The notes under the pieces: model-generated
Seen by the model: the letters and a program-made list of their open reading frames with translations, nothing else
What the model was told of the DNA's origin: nothing
The model's database searches: none
Assembly (NCBI RefSeq): GCF_947507565.1
Contig: NC_089182.1
Coordinates: 2,852,001-2,916,000, forward strand
Length of the DNA: 64,000 bases
Source of the DNA: Oscarella lobularis
Taxonomy: Eukaryota > Porifera > Homoscleromorpha > Homosclerophorida > Oscarellidae
Direction: 5' to 3'
Shown: piece by piece, positions 55,376 to 64,000 of the stretch
How the letters are laid out: every line of letters begins with the position of its first letter
Numbering within the stretch: position 1 is the stretch's first letter
Made by a program: the position numbers and the translations under genes

Positions 55376-56616
55376 CTATCGAATTAGGATACGAATGAAT
55401 GGCAACTCAAACGAGTACAGTGTACCATATATACAGGCCCTACCATTGCCGTCTGAGTGAGCTGGCTTGCGTTCTACCCGGTGGTATCGCGACGCGACCA
55501 ATGTCTACACGTCATCAAAGGCAAACACGCATTGCGCGTGACAGTCGCGTATTAGCATTGCAAAAAAATGGGCGCGGCCAAAATTCTTTGCGCGAAGCGC
55601 CAAATGCAGCTCTGGGCGTCGTGTGACGCAAAACTGTTAATTAAACGTACAGGTACTATAGGGCATATTCACGGGGCGGGGCTTCCGGGGCTTTCGCGGA
55701 GTGTGTGGCACGCGAAAAAAGACCATCGCGCTGCATGTTACGATAAACCTCTATAGCCATTTTAGTTATTCGAGGATTACTTAGCTGTTTCGATGGAGAG
55801 GTTGTGCCTACAGCGAGTCAAATCGCTAATATCCACAAAAGGGGAAAGGAGGCCTCGATTTTCGGTTTTTTGCCAGACTACATTTCGTACAGTCACTAAA
55901 CTGTCATTTTAATAAAATTGGCATATTAGCTTTATTTTCGCTTGAACGAAGGTATTTGTGGGTGGGGGCATACGAGTGCGCCTATGTTTTTGCCACACAC
56001 TAACGCGCGCAAAGCCGTCCGTGAATATGCCCTATACGTAGAAGACTATGAGCTAGATAACGCGGCAGCTGTTTCAGAGGAGATAACCATCTTCAGAAGT
56101 TCTCCAAGACTTTTATCTTGAATAAAAACTTTCTCGTAGGTCTACTTGGTCGATTCAAGTCGCTTTTTTACCTTTTGTCGTTCTGCTGTGATTGACGTGA
56201 AATCAATCAGCCAATCACCGTCTCTCAGGTGATCATTGTCGAAACGCCGAAAGGAAAGCTTATTTTAGCTAAAGTTCCAAACGTCTAAGCCGTGACGTAG
56301 AGCACGGTGAGCCTACTACACTAAAAGCCTCTGAAATCGCTGAACTTAGACTCGCCCCGCGCGCGTTAGACCTACTTCATAACGGCGCGTCGAGAGTCGA
56401 TGCTGCAAGCGGTCGCCGCCGCCAGTCGTTTACGATCCTGCTCGATGGAAAAACAGAGACGAATCGTTAACGGTTCGTTCCCTGGTTCCCTGAGCGACTG
56501 AAGTAGCGCACTCTAGAGTGTCCGCCCCGCCCACGAGCTCCCGCCCACCATAGATGGCCGCGGTGTGTTTTAATTAATTGATTAAAATACGTTTGAATTT
56601 TAGATGCATGTGCACA
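55376..56616. other. Spacer of array unit 1
   Basis: Contains the gene's upstream region, the short conserved segment at 55561-55606, the 380-bp MITE at 55657-56036, and a GC-rich block at 56280-56560 kept in all units (GCCGTGACGTAGAGCACGG, GCGGTCGCCGCCGCC). I do not recognise a gene in the GC-rich block, though its conservation is high. Confidence 0.5.
55657..56036. mobile_element. 380-bp MITE with 18-bp inverted termini
   Basis: Perfect inverted ends at 55657-55674 (TATAGGGCATATTCACGG) and 56019-56036. If the outer TATA is counted as target duplication, the repeat is GGGCATATTCACGG with TATA on both sides. The other units lack it at the equivalent place (for example at about 58920), so the empty site is visible. 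No coding capacity. TA-type target suggests a Tc1/mariner relationship, unproven. Confidence 0.75.
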
Positions 56617-57325
56617 TTTAGGGATAGAGATTCTGAATGATGGCGTTGTAGTTTTAAGTTTCGCTTCGTTGGATTTGGGCGTAGTGGCTCGGTTGTGAGC
56701 ACAGAAAGTTCCGTATAAAGAGATCCTGTCACACTGACTTTAGCTAGTTTTGTAGATTAAAGGATAGCTTATGAACTCGTTCCTTGTTCTTTTCTATTTT
56801 CTTTTTTTTTGTTTTTCTTTATATTGGGAATGGGAGTCCATGCATAGTTGGGTTGAAGAGTGCGAGCCTTTCGTCTGGTCTGACTCCTTGTTATATAAGA
56901 AAATACCCGAAAGGCGTAGCAGTATACGTCTATTAATAGCCTATCTCTCAGTCTCCGTAACTGTTTCGATATACACTCAAACGAAACCGGATGTCGAAGA
57001 TTATCCAAATTTTTGCATTTTGTATTTTTTCCATTTGTAATAATCCTCGCCACTGTGCCGTATTTTCTGATGCCAATATGTCCGGGTAGGGTAAACGACT
57101 TTTTGAAGAAAACCAAGCAAAAACCGTTTACCCTACACGGATATACGGAACACCGCATCGTTGGTGGACGCACTTGCCTATAAACTGCCATTATTAAACT
57201 GCCATTATTAAACTGACATTATTATTAGCAAGTCTAACGGACCTTGCAGGCTTGCTACAGTATGAACTATCACCTATCTAACTCCACAAACGCTCAACAG
57301 CATGCATGTCCTATTTAGTTTGCTC

Positions 57326-58459
57326 TCAGGAAATGTCAAAAACGCAGGATCCATTTCGCCGCTTTCCCAAATGTTCCATAAGCTCTCTCTCTCGTGAGAG
57401 CGGATGCCAACCTCGATACAGTGGAGCATCCCTTTTTGCGTTTTTCTCAGTGATAGGAGTATAGTAGTGCTTCCTAGTAGTCCGAATGTCTGTGGCTACT
57501 TCATACAGTGTTACGTTCTTGCAGAGTTCCATAGCAACAAGTGCTGTAAAAGTTCCACTGGAAAAAGATATCTTAGTCCGCTTATTCAAGACAAGTCGAC
57601 CGATTTCTATTAGCCCCAGCTCGACAAATATAGGATGATTTATATGCACATTTCCGGTCATATTTCGCTTTTTCATAGCTAAATCAAAAGAAGAGCGTCC
57701 TTTGAAAACCTTCTCAATATCTACACACAAGCTGATTGCTTTGGAACCAAATACATGGCGAACAATGAATAAGGAGGGATTTGACTTCTCATCCATATCC
57801 AATAGTGTGGCAGAGTCTTTAGATGAACGAATGACCTGACTGTTCAACACGCGTACAGTCGTCCTCGATCCAACGTGCTTCTCGTACGATTTCGTCGGCG
57901 CTAAGTTGATACGAAAAACTGCGTCGTGAGCGTCGATTTCCTCTCCAAAACTGAACTTCAACAGTGATGGAGCACTGCTAACGACGGCACACGTGCCAAA
58001 TTGGGGCAGTTTGATTTCCTGGGGTAGAAAACGGAGAACATCATTCGAGCATTTTATTTTACGCAACGAGTCGGTGTCGAGTTGTGTAAGACTCATTGGA
58101 ACCGTCTGCCAAGTGCGCTTCAAGCACGAAACAAGAGAATTTTGACGTAGGCCTGGTTTTAGACAGCGAGGATTTTCCTCGGAGCTCGCCCAGGATTTAT
58201 AAAATAGTTTCGATTGATACACACCTGGATTTCGATGCTGCATTATAAATATACTACTGAGAATTATTCACGTACTCTTCGTAGTGGGGGACCGGATCTC
58301 CAGGGTGCCAGTGGGCTCATGAATAAGGCCAGCATAACGCTTGGGCAGAGGCTTCCCTAGACGCTGGTGGCGGTCGTCTGTCCAGTGAAGAATGCCTAAG
58401 CCGATGAGAAAAAGCAAAACGATCCATTTTACGCCGAATATCTCTGAAAGCGATTTCAT
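57326..58459 (-). CDS. GT29 sialyltransferase, array copy 2
   Basis: Exons 58459-58276 and 58224-57326 join to 360 residues, with the same two-exon structure, signal anchor and sialylmotifs as copy 1. It differs by small changes, for example one residue missing in the stem (QSKLFYK against QSKHLFYK), VDIEKVF for AAEKVF, and a GWHPLSRE change near motif VS. All conserved motif residues are kept (CAVVSSAPS, SSGTFTALV, RKHYYTPI), so it looks active. Confidence 0.92.
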
Positions 58460-60148
58460 CTATCGAATTAGGATACGAATGAATGGCAACTCAAACGAGT
58501 ACCATATATATATACAGGCCTTACCATTGCCGTCTGAGTGAGCTGGCTTGCGTTTTACCCGGTGGTACAGTAGACGTCAACGCAAATGCGCGTGACAGTC
58601 ACTTTAGTGGCTTTATAGCGCCTTATAGTTCTGATGCAATTACTGCGCGCGGAAGGAGTCTGGGTTTCAGAGGCTAGCATAAGGACGTGGTTTGGCGCTT
58701 CGCGCAAAAAATTTTGGCCGCGCCCAATTTTTTGGAAAACCGCTGTCTACTAAAAGCACTTGCACCGACCTCTCGTCATAGCGCGCGGGAGGAGTCCGGA
58801 GGAGTCTGGGTTTCAGGCTAGTCCATATGCATACTTTCGTACGTAGCCCTTGGAATGTATGCAAGCGTCATCATGCAGGGCTGAGCGTCGTGTGGACGTA
58901 GAAATGCGAACAAAACTTCGTCACTACCGTAAATGTAAGGAGGAGACTATGATCGAGATAAAGCGGTAGCTGTTTCGATCAGAAGAGATCTTCTCCAATA
59001 CTTTTCAAGTTCCCATCTTGAATAAAAACTTTCTCGTACTTGGTCGATTCAAGTCGCTTTTTTACCTTTTGTCGTTCTGCTGTGATTGACGTGAAATCAA
59101 TCAGCCAATATTAATTAATTAATCACCGTCTCTCAGGTGATCATTGTCGAAACGCCGAAAGGAAAGCCTATTTTAGCTAAAGTTCCAAACGTCTAAGCCG
59201 TGACGTAGAGCACGGTGAGCCTACTACACTAAAAGCCTCTGAAATCGCTGAACTTAGACTCGCCCCGCGCGCGTTAGACCTACTTCATAACGGCGCGTCG
59301 AGAGTCGATGCTGCAAGCGGTCGCCGCCGCCAGTCGCTTACGATCCTGGAAAAACAGGGATTCCTGAGACGAATCGTTAACGGTTTGTTCCCTGGTTCCC
59401 TGAGCGACTGAAGTAGCGCACTCTAGAGTGTCCGCCCCGCCCACGAGCTCCCGCCCACCATAGATGGCCGCGGTGTGTTTTAATTAATTGATTGATTAAA
59501 ATACGTTTGAATTTTAGATGCATGTGCACATTTAGGGATAGAGATTCTGAATGATGGCGTTGTAGTTTTAAGTTTCGCTTCGTTGGATCGTTCCTTGTTC
59601 TTGTCTCTTTTCTTTTTTTGTTTTTCTTTATATTGGGAATGGGCATAGTTGGGTTGAAGAGCGCGAGCCTTTCGTCTGGTCTGACTCCTTGTTATATAAG
59701 AAAATACCCGGAAGGCGTAGCAGTATGCGTACGTCTATTAATAGCCTATCTCTCAGTCTCCGTAACTGTTTCGATATACTCTCAAACGAAACCGGATGTC
59801 GAAGATTATCCAAATTCTTGCATTTCGTATTTTTTCCATTTGTAATAATCCTCGCCACTGTGCCGTATTTTCTGATGCCCGTATGTCCGGGTAGGGTAAA
59901 CGACTTTTTGAAGAAAACCAAGCAAAAACCGTTTACCCTACACGGATATACGGGACACCGCATCGTTGGTGGACGCACTTGCCTATAAACTGCCATTATT
60001 AAACTGCCATTATTAAACTGCCATTATTATTAGCTGCCATTATTATTAGCTGAAGTCTAACGGACCTTGCAGGCTTGCTACAGTATGAACTATCACCTAT
60101 CTAACTCCACAAACGCTCAACAGCATGCATGTCCTATTTAGTTTGCTC
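58460..60148. other. Spacer of array unit 2 and 3' region of unit 3
   Basis: Holds the upstream region of copy 2, an inverted 102-bp segment at 58678-58779, the conserved GC-rich block at about 59210-59475, the copied transgelin end at 59531, the small palindrome and short AAACTGCCATTATT repeats at 59983-60050. No further gene is recognised. Confidence 0.5.
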
Positions 60149-61292
60149 TCAGGAAATGTCAAAAACGCAAGATCCATTTCGCCGCTTTCCCAAATGTTCC
60201 ATAAGCTCTCTCTCTCGTGAGAGCGGATGAAAACCTCGATACAGTGGAGCATCCTTTTTTGAGTTTTTCTCAGTGATAGGAGTATAGTAGTGCTTCCTGG
60301 TAGTCCGAATGTCTGTGGCTACTTCATACAGTGTTACGTTCTTGCAGAGTTCCATAGCAACAAGTGCTGTAAAAGTTCCACTGGAAAAAGATATCCTAGT
60401 CCGCTTATTCAAGACAAGTCGACCGATTTCCATTAGCCCCAGCTCGACAAATATAGGATGATTTATATGCACATTTCCGGTCATATTTCGCTTTTTCATA
60501 GCTAAATCAAAAGAAGAGCGTCCTTTGAAAACCTTCTCAATAGCTACACACGAGTTAATTGCTTTGGAACCAAATAGATCGCGAACAATGAATAAGGAGG
60601 GATTTGACTTCTTATCAATATCCAATAGTGTGGCAGAGTATTTAGATGAACGGATGACATCATTGTTCAACACGCGTACTGTCGTCCTCGATCCGACGTG
60701 CTTCTCGTACGATTTCGTCGGCGCTAAGTTGATACGAAAAACTGCGTCGTGAGCGTCGATTTCCTCTCCAAAACTGAACTTCAACAGTGATGGAGCACTG
60801 CTAACGACGGCACACGTGCCAAATTGGGGCAGTTTGATTTCCTGGGGTAGAAAACGGAGAACATCATTCGAGCATTTTATTTTACGCAATGAGTCGGTGT
60901 CGAGTTGTGTAAGACTCATTGGAACCGTCTGCCAAGTGCGCTTCAAGCACGAAACAAGAGAATTTTGACGTAGGCCTGGTTTTAGACAGCGAGGATTTTC
61001 CTCGGAGCTCGCCCAGAATTTATAAAATAGATGTTTCGATTGATACACACCTGGATTTCGACGTTGCATTGTAAATATACTACTGAATTATTCACGTACT
61101 CTTTGTAGTGGGAGGCCGGCGGATCTCGGGGGTGGGCTCATGAACAAGGTCATGAACAAGGCCAATACAAGGCTTGGGCAGAGGCTTCCCTAGACCTCGG
61201 AGGAGGTGGTCTGTCCAGTGAAGAATGCCTAAGCTGATGAGAAAAAGCAAAGCGATCCATTTCACGCCGGATATCTCTGAAAGTGATTTCAT
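60149..61292 (-). CDS. GT29 sialyltransferase, array copy 3
   Basis: Exons 61292-61100 and 61050-60149 join to 364 residues. The stem has a short duplication (GLVHDLVHEPTPE) not found in copy 1. The catalytic part shares the VLNNDVIRSSKYS and IVRDLFGSKAINSC variants with copy 4, so copies 3 and 4 are the closest pair. The L, S, III and VS motifs are all intact, and the signal anchor reads WIALLFLISLGILHW. Confidence 0.92.
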
Positions 61293-63027
61293 CTATCGAA
61301 TTCGGACACGAATGAATGGCAAACGAGTACCATATATACAGGCCTTACTTACCATTGCCGTCTGAGTGAGCTGGCTTGCGTTTACCCGGTGGTACAGTGA
61401 CGCGACTAGATGTCATCAAACGCAAATGCTATGCATAGCTCGTGACAGTCACGCATTGCGCGTGACAGTCACGTATTAGCATTAGTACCGCGATTTAGTG
61501 GCTTAGCGCCTTATGCAATGACGAGAGGTCGGTGCAAGTGTTTTTAGTAGACCGCGGTTTCAAAAAAATTGGGCGCGGCCAAAATTTTTTGCGCGAAGCG
61601 CCAAACCACGTCCTTATGCATACTTTCGTACGTAGCCCTTGGAATGTATGCAAGCGTCATCATGCAGGGCTGAGCGTCGCGTGGACGTAGAAATTCGAAA
61701 AAAAAACTTCGTCACTGCTGTAAGGAGGAGACTATGATCGAGATAAAGCGGTAGCTGTTTCGATCAGAAGAGATAACATATCTTCTCCAAGACTTTTCAA
61801 GTTCCCATCTTGAATAAAAACTTTCTCGTACTTGGTCGATTCAAGTCGCTTTTTTATCTTTTGTCGTTCTGCTGTGATTGACGTGAAATCAATCAGCCAA
61901 TATTAATTAATTAATCACCGTCTCTCAGGTGATCATTGTCGAAACGCCGAAAGGAAAGCCTATTTTAGCTAAAGTTCCAAACGTCTAAGCCGTGACGTAG
62001 AGCACGGTGAGCCTACTACACTAAAAGCCTCTGAAATCGTTGAACTTAGACTCGCCCCGCGCGCGTTAGACCTACTTCATAACGGCGCGTCGAGAGTCGA
62101 TGCTGCAAGCGGTCGCCGCCGCCAGTCGTTTACGATCCTGCTCGATGGAAAAACAGGGATTCCTGAGACGAATCGTTAACGGTTCGTTCCCTGGTTCCCT
62201 GAGCGACTGAAGTAGCGCACTCTAGAGTGTCCGCCCCGCCCACGAGCTCCCGCCCACCATAGATGGCCGCGGTGTGTTTTAATTAATTGATTAAAATACG
62301 TTTGAATTTTAGATGCATGTGCACATTTAGGGATAGAGATTCTGAATGATGGCGTTGTAGTTTTAAGTTTCGCTTCGTTGGATTTGGGCGTAGTGGCTAG
62401 GTTGTGAGCACAGAAAGTTACGTATAAAGAGATCCTGTCACACTGACTTTAGCTAGTTTTGTAGATTAAAGGATTGCTTATGAACTCGTTCCTTGTTCTT
62501 GTCTATTTTCTTTTTTTTGTTTTTCTTTATATTGGGAATGGGAGTCCATGCATAGTTAGGTTGAAGAGCGCGAGCCTTTCGTCTGGTCTGACTCCTTGTT
62601 ATATAAGAAAATACCCGGAAGGCGTAGCAGTATGCGTACGTCTATTAATAGCCTATCTCTCAGTCTCCGTAACTGTTTCGATATACTCTCAAACGAAACC
62701 GGATGTCGAATATTCTCCAAATTTTTGCATTTCGTATTTTTTCCATTTGTAATAATCCTCGCCACTGTGCCGTATTTTCTGATGCCAATATGTCCGGGTA
62801 GGGTAAACGACTTTTCGAGGAAAACCAAGCAAAAACCGTTTACCCTACACGGATATACGGGACACCGCATCGTTGGTGGACGCACTTGCCTATAAACTGC
62901 CATTATTATTAGCTGCCATTATTATTAGCTAAAGTCTAACGGACCTTGCAGGCTTGCTACAGTATGAACTATCACCTATCTAACTCCACAAACGCTCAAC
63001 AGCATGCATGTCCTATTTAGTTTGCTC
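61293..63027. other. Spacer of array unit 3 and 3' region of unit 4
   Basis: Same layout as the preceding spacer. The 102-bp segment is at 61518-61619 in the opposite orientation to unit 2. The GC-rich block is at about 61990-62260 and the transgelin-derived boundary at 62326. No gene seen. Confidence 0.5.
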
Positions 63028-64000
63028 TCAGGAAATGTCAAAAACGCAGGATCCATTTCGCCGCTTTCCCAAATGTTCCATAAGCTCTCTCTCTCGTGAG
63101 AGTGGATGAAAACCTCGATACAGTGGAGCATCCTTTTTTGAGTTTTTCTCAGTGATAGGAGTATAGTAGTGCTTCCTGGTAGTCCGAATGTCTGTGGCTA
63201 CTTCATACAGTGTTACGTTCTTGCAGAGTTCCATAGCAACAAGTGCTGTAAAAGTTCCACTGGAAAAAGATATCCTAGTCCGCTTATTCAAGACGAGTCG
63301 ACCGATTTCCATTAGCCCCAGCTCGACAAATATAGGATGATTTATATGCACATTTCCGGTCATATTTCGCTTTTTCATAGCTAAATCAAAAGAAGAGCGT
63401 CCTTTGAAAACCTTCTCAATAGCTACACACGAGTTAATTGCTTTGGAACCAAATAGATCGCGAACAATGAATAAGGAGGGATTTGACTTCTTATCCATAT
63501 CCAATAGTGTGGCAGAGTATTTAGATGAACGAATGACATCATTGTTCAACACGCGTACTGTCGTCCTCGATCCGACGTGCTTCTCGTACGATTTCGTCGG
63601 CGCTAAGTTGATACGAAAAACTGCGTCGTGAGCGTCGATTTCCTCTCCAAAACTGAACTTCAACAGTGATGGAGCACTGCTAACGACGGCACACGTGCCA
63701 AATTGGGGCAGTTTGATTTCCTGGGGTAGAAAACGGAGAACATCATTCGAGCATTTTATTTTACGCATGGAGTCGGCGTCGAGTTGTGTAAGACTCATTG
63801 GAACCGTCTGCCAGGTGCGCTTCAAGCACGAAACAAGAGAATTTTGACGTAGGCCTGGTTTTAGACAGCGAGGATTTTCCTCGGAGCTCGCCCAGGATTT
63901 ATAAAATAGATGTTTCGATTGATACACACCTGGATTTCGATGCTGCATTATAAATATACTACTGAGAATTATTCACGTACTCTTCGTAGTGGGGGACCGG
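63028..64000 (-). CDS. GT29 sialyltransferase, array copy 4 (cut by window end)
   Basis: The catalytic exon is complete (63929-63028). The first exon starts at 63981 on its inner side and runs off the window, so the signal anchor is not seen. The sequence is almost the same as copy 3, with intact sialylmotifs (CAVVSSAPS, SSGTFTALV, RKHYYTPI). Confidence 0.9.

Larger units (their letters stand above)
53273..64000. repeat. Tandem array of ~2.8-3.3-kb units, each with one sialyltransferase gene
   Basis: Four units start at 53273, 56617, 59531 and 62326, each at the same TTTAGGGATAGAG sequence derived from the end of the transgelin gene. Each has a conserved spacer, a short inverted-repeat element, a minus-strand GT29 gene and a conserved upstream region. 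Unit lengths are about 3344, 2914 and 2795 bp. Unit 1 is longer because of a minisatellite and a 380-bp element. Units are highly similar, so duplication or gene conversion is recent. The array continues past 64000. Confidence 0.95.

Overview
The window is nuclear DNA of an intron-rich animal with a very compact genome. Most genes have many introns of about 40-100 bp, often rich in TTAATTAA and TTTA runs, and neighbouring genes are separated by tens to a few hundred bases. The gene set is animal-like (RNF11, BTBD19, CENP-C, SPICE1, TESK, ERBIN-type LAP protein, CLCC1, SLC35A4, aminopeptidase O). Compactness, human-like protein sequences and a GT29 sialyltransferase cluster suggest an early-branching animal, perhaps a homoscleromorph sponge; the species is an inference.

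Layout. 1-3.1 kb: a 360-bp direct repeat flanking two unrecognised overlapping reading frames, an aldo-keto reductase remnant and a hairpin mini-element with a 9-bp target duplication. 3.2-14.6 kb: a LAP (leucine-rich repeat plus PDZ) scaffold, RNF11 on the minus strand, and nucleoporin NUP155. 14.6-20.1 kb: a mosaic of duplicated pieces, with three copies of a lineage-specific coiled-coil gene, copied 5' exons of the aminopeptidase O locus, a copied NUP155 last exon, a terminal-inverted-repeat element and a truncated LINE. 20.1-24.1 kb: BTBD19 and two tandem PRXL2C genes. 24.3-32.1 kb: CDC14, CENPC and SLC35A4. 32.4-38.2 kb: an intact coiled-coil gene divergent from an aminopeptidase O gene with a long extra N-terminal module. 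38.3-53.3 kb: a DIRAS-like GTPase, SPICE1, TESK, ATP5F1D, a HAD-APH protein, CLCC1, SGTA, DHCR24 and a transgelin-like gene. 53.3-64 kb: a tandem array of four sialyltransferase genes, each unit starting with a copy of the transgelin 3' end; the array runs off the window.

The strongest discovery is the PRXL2C pair. Both copies carry an in-frame TGA exactly where human PRXL2C has the first cysteine of its CxxC motif, and both have a form-2 SECIS-like hairpin about 40 nt after the stop codon. They therefore look like selenoproteins of the SelU family. Other items of note are the unexplained fusion in aminopeptidase O, the multicopy coiled-coil family, the evolving sialyltransferase array, several short palindromic elements, and a clear excess of the CACGTG motif.

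Functionally these are mostly unrelated housekeeping genes. Arrangements that may matter are head-to-head pairs with short shared promoters (ATP5F1D with the HAD-APH gene, both probably mitochondrial; CLCC1 with SGTA; RNF11 with NUP155; coiled-coil gene with AOPEP; DHCR24 with transgelin) and tail-to-tail pairs with nearly touching stop codons.
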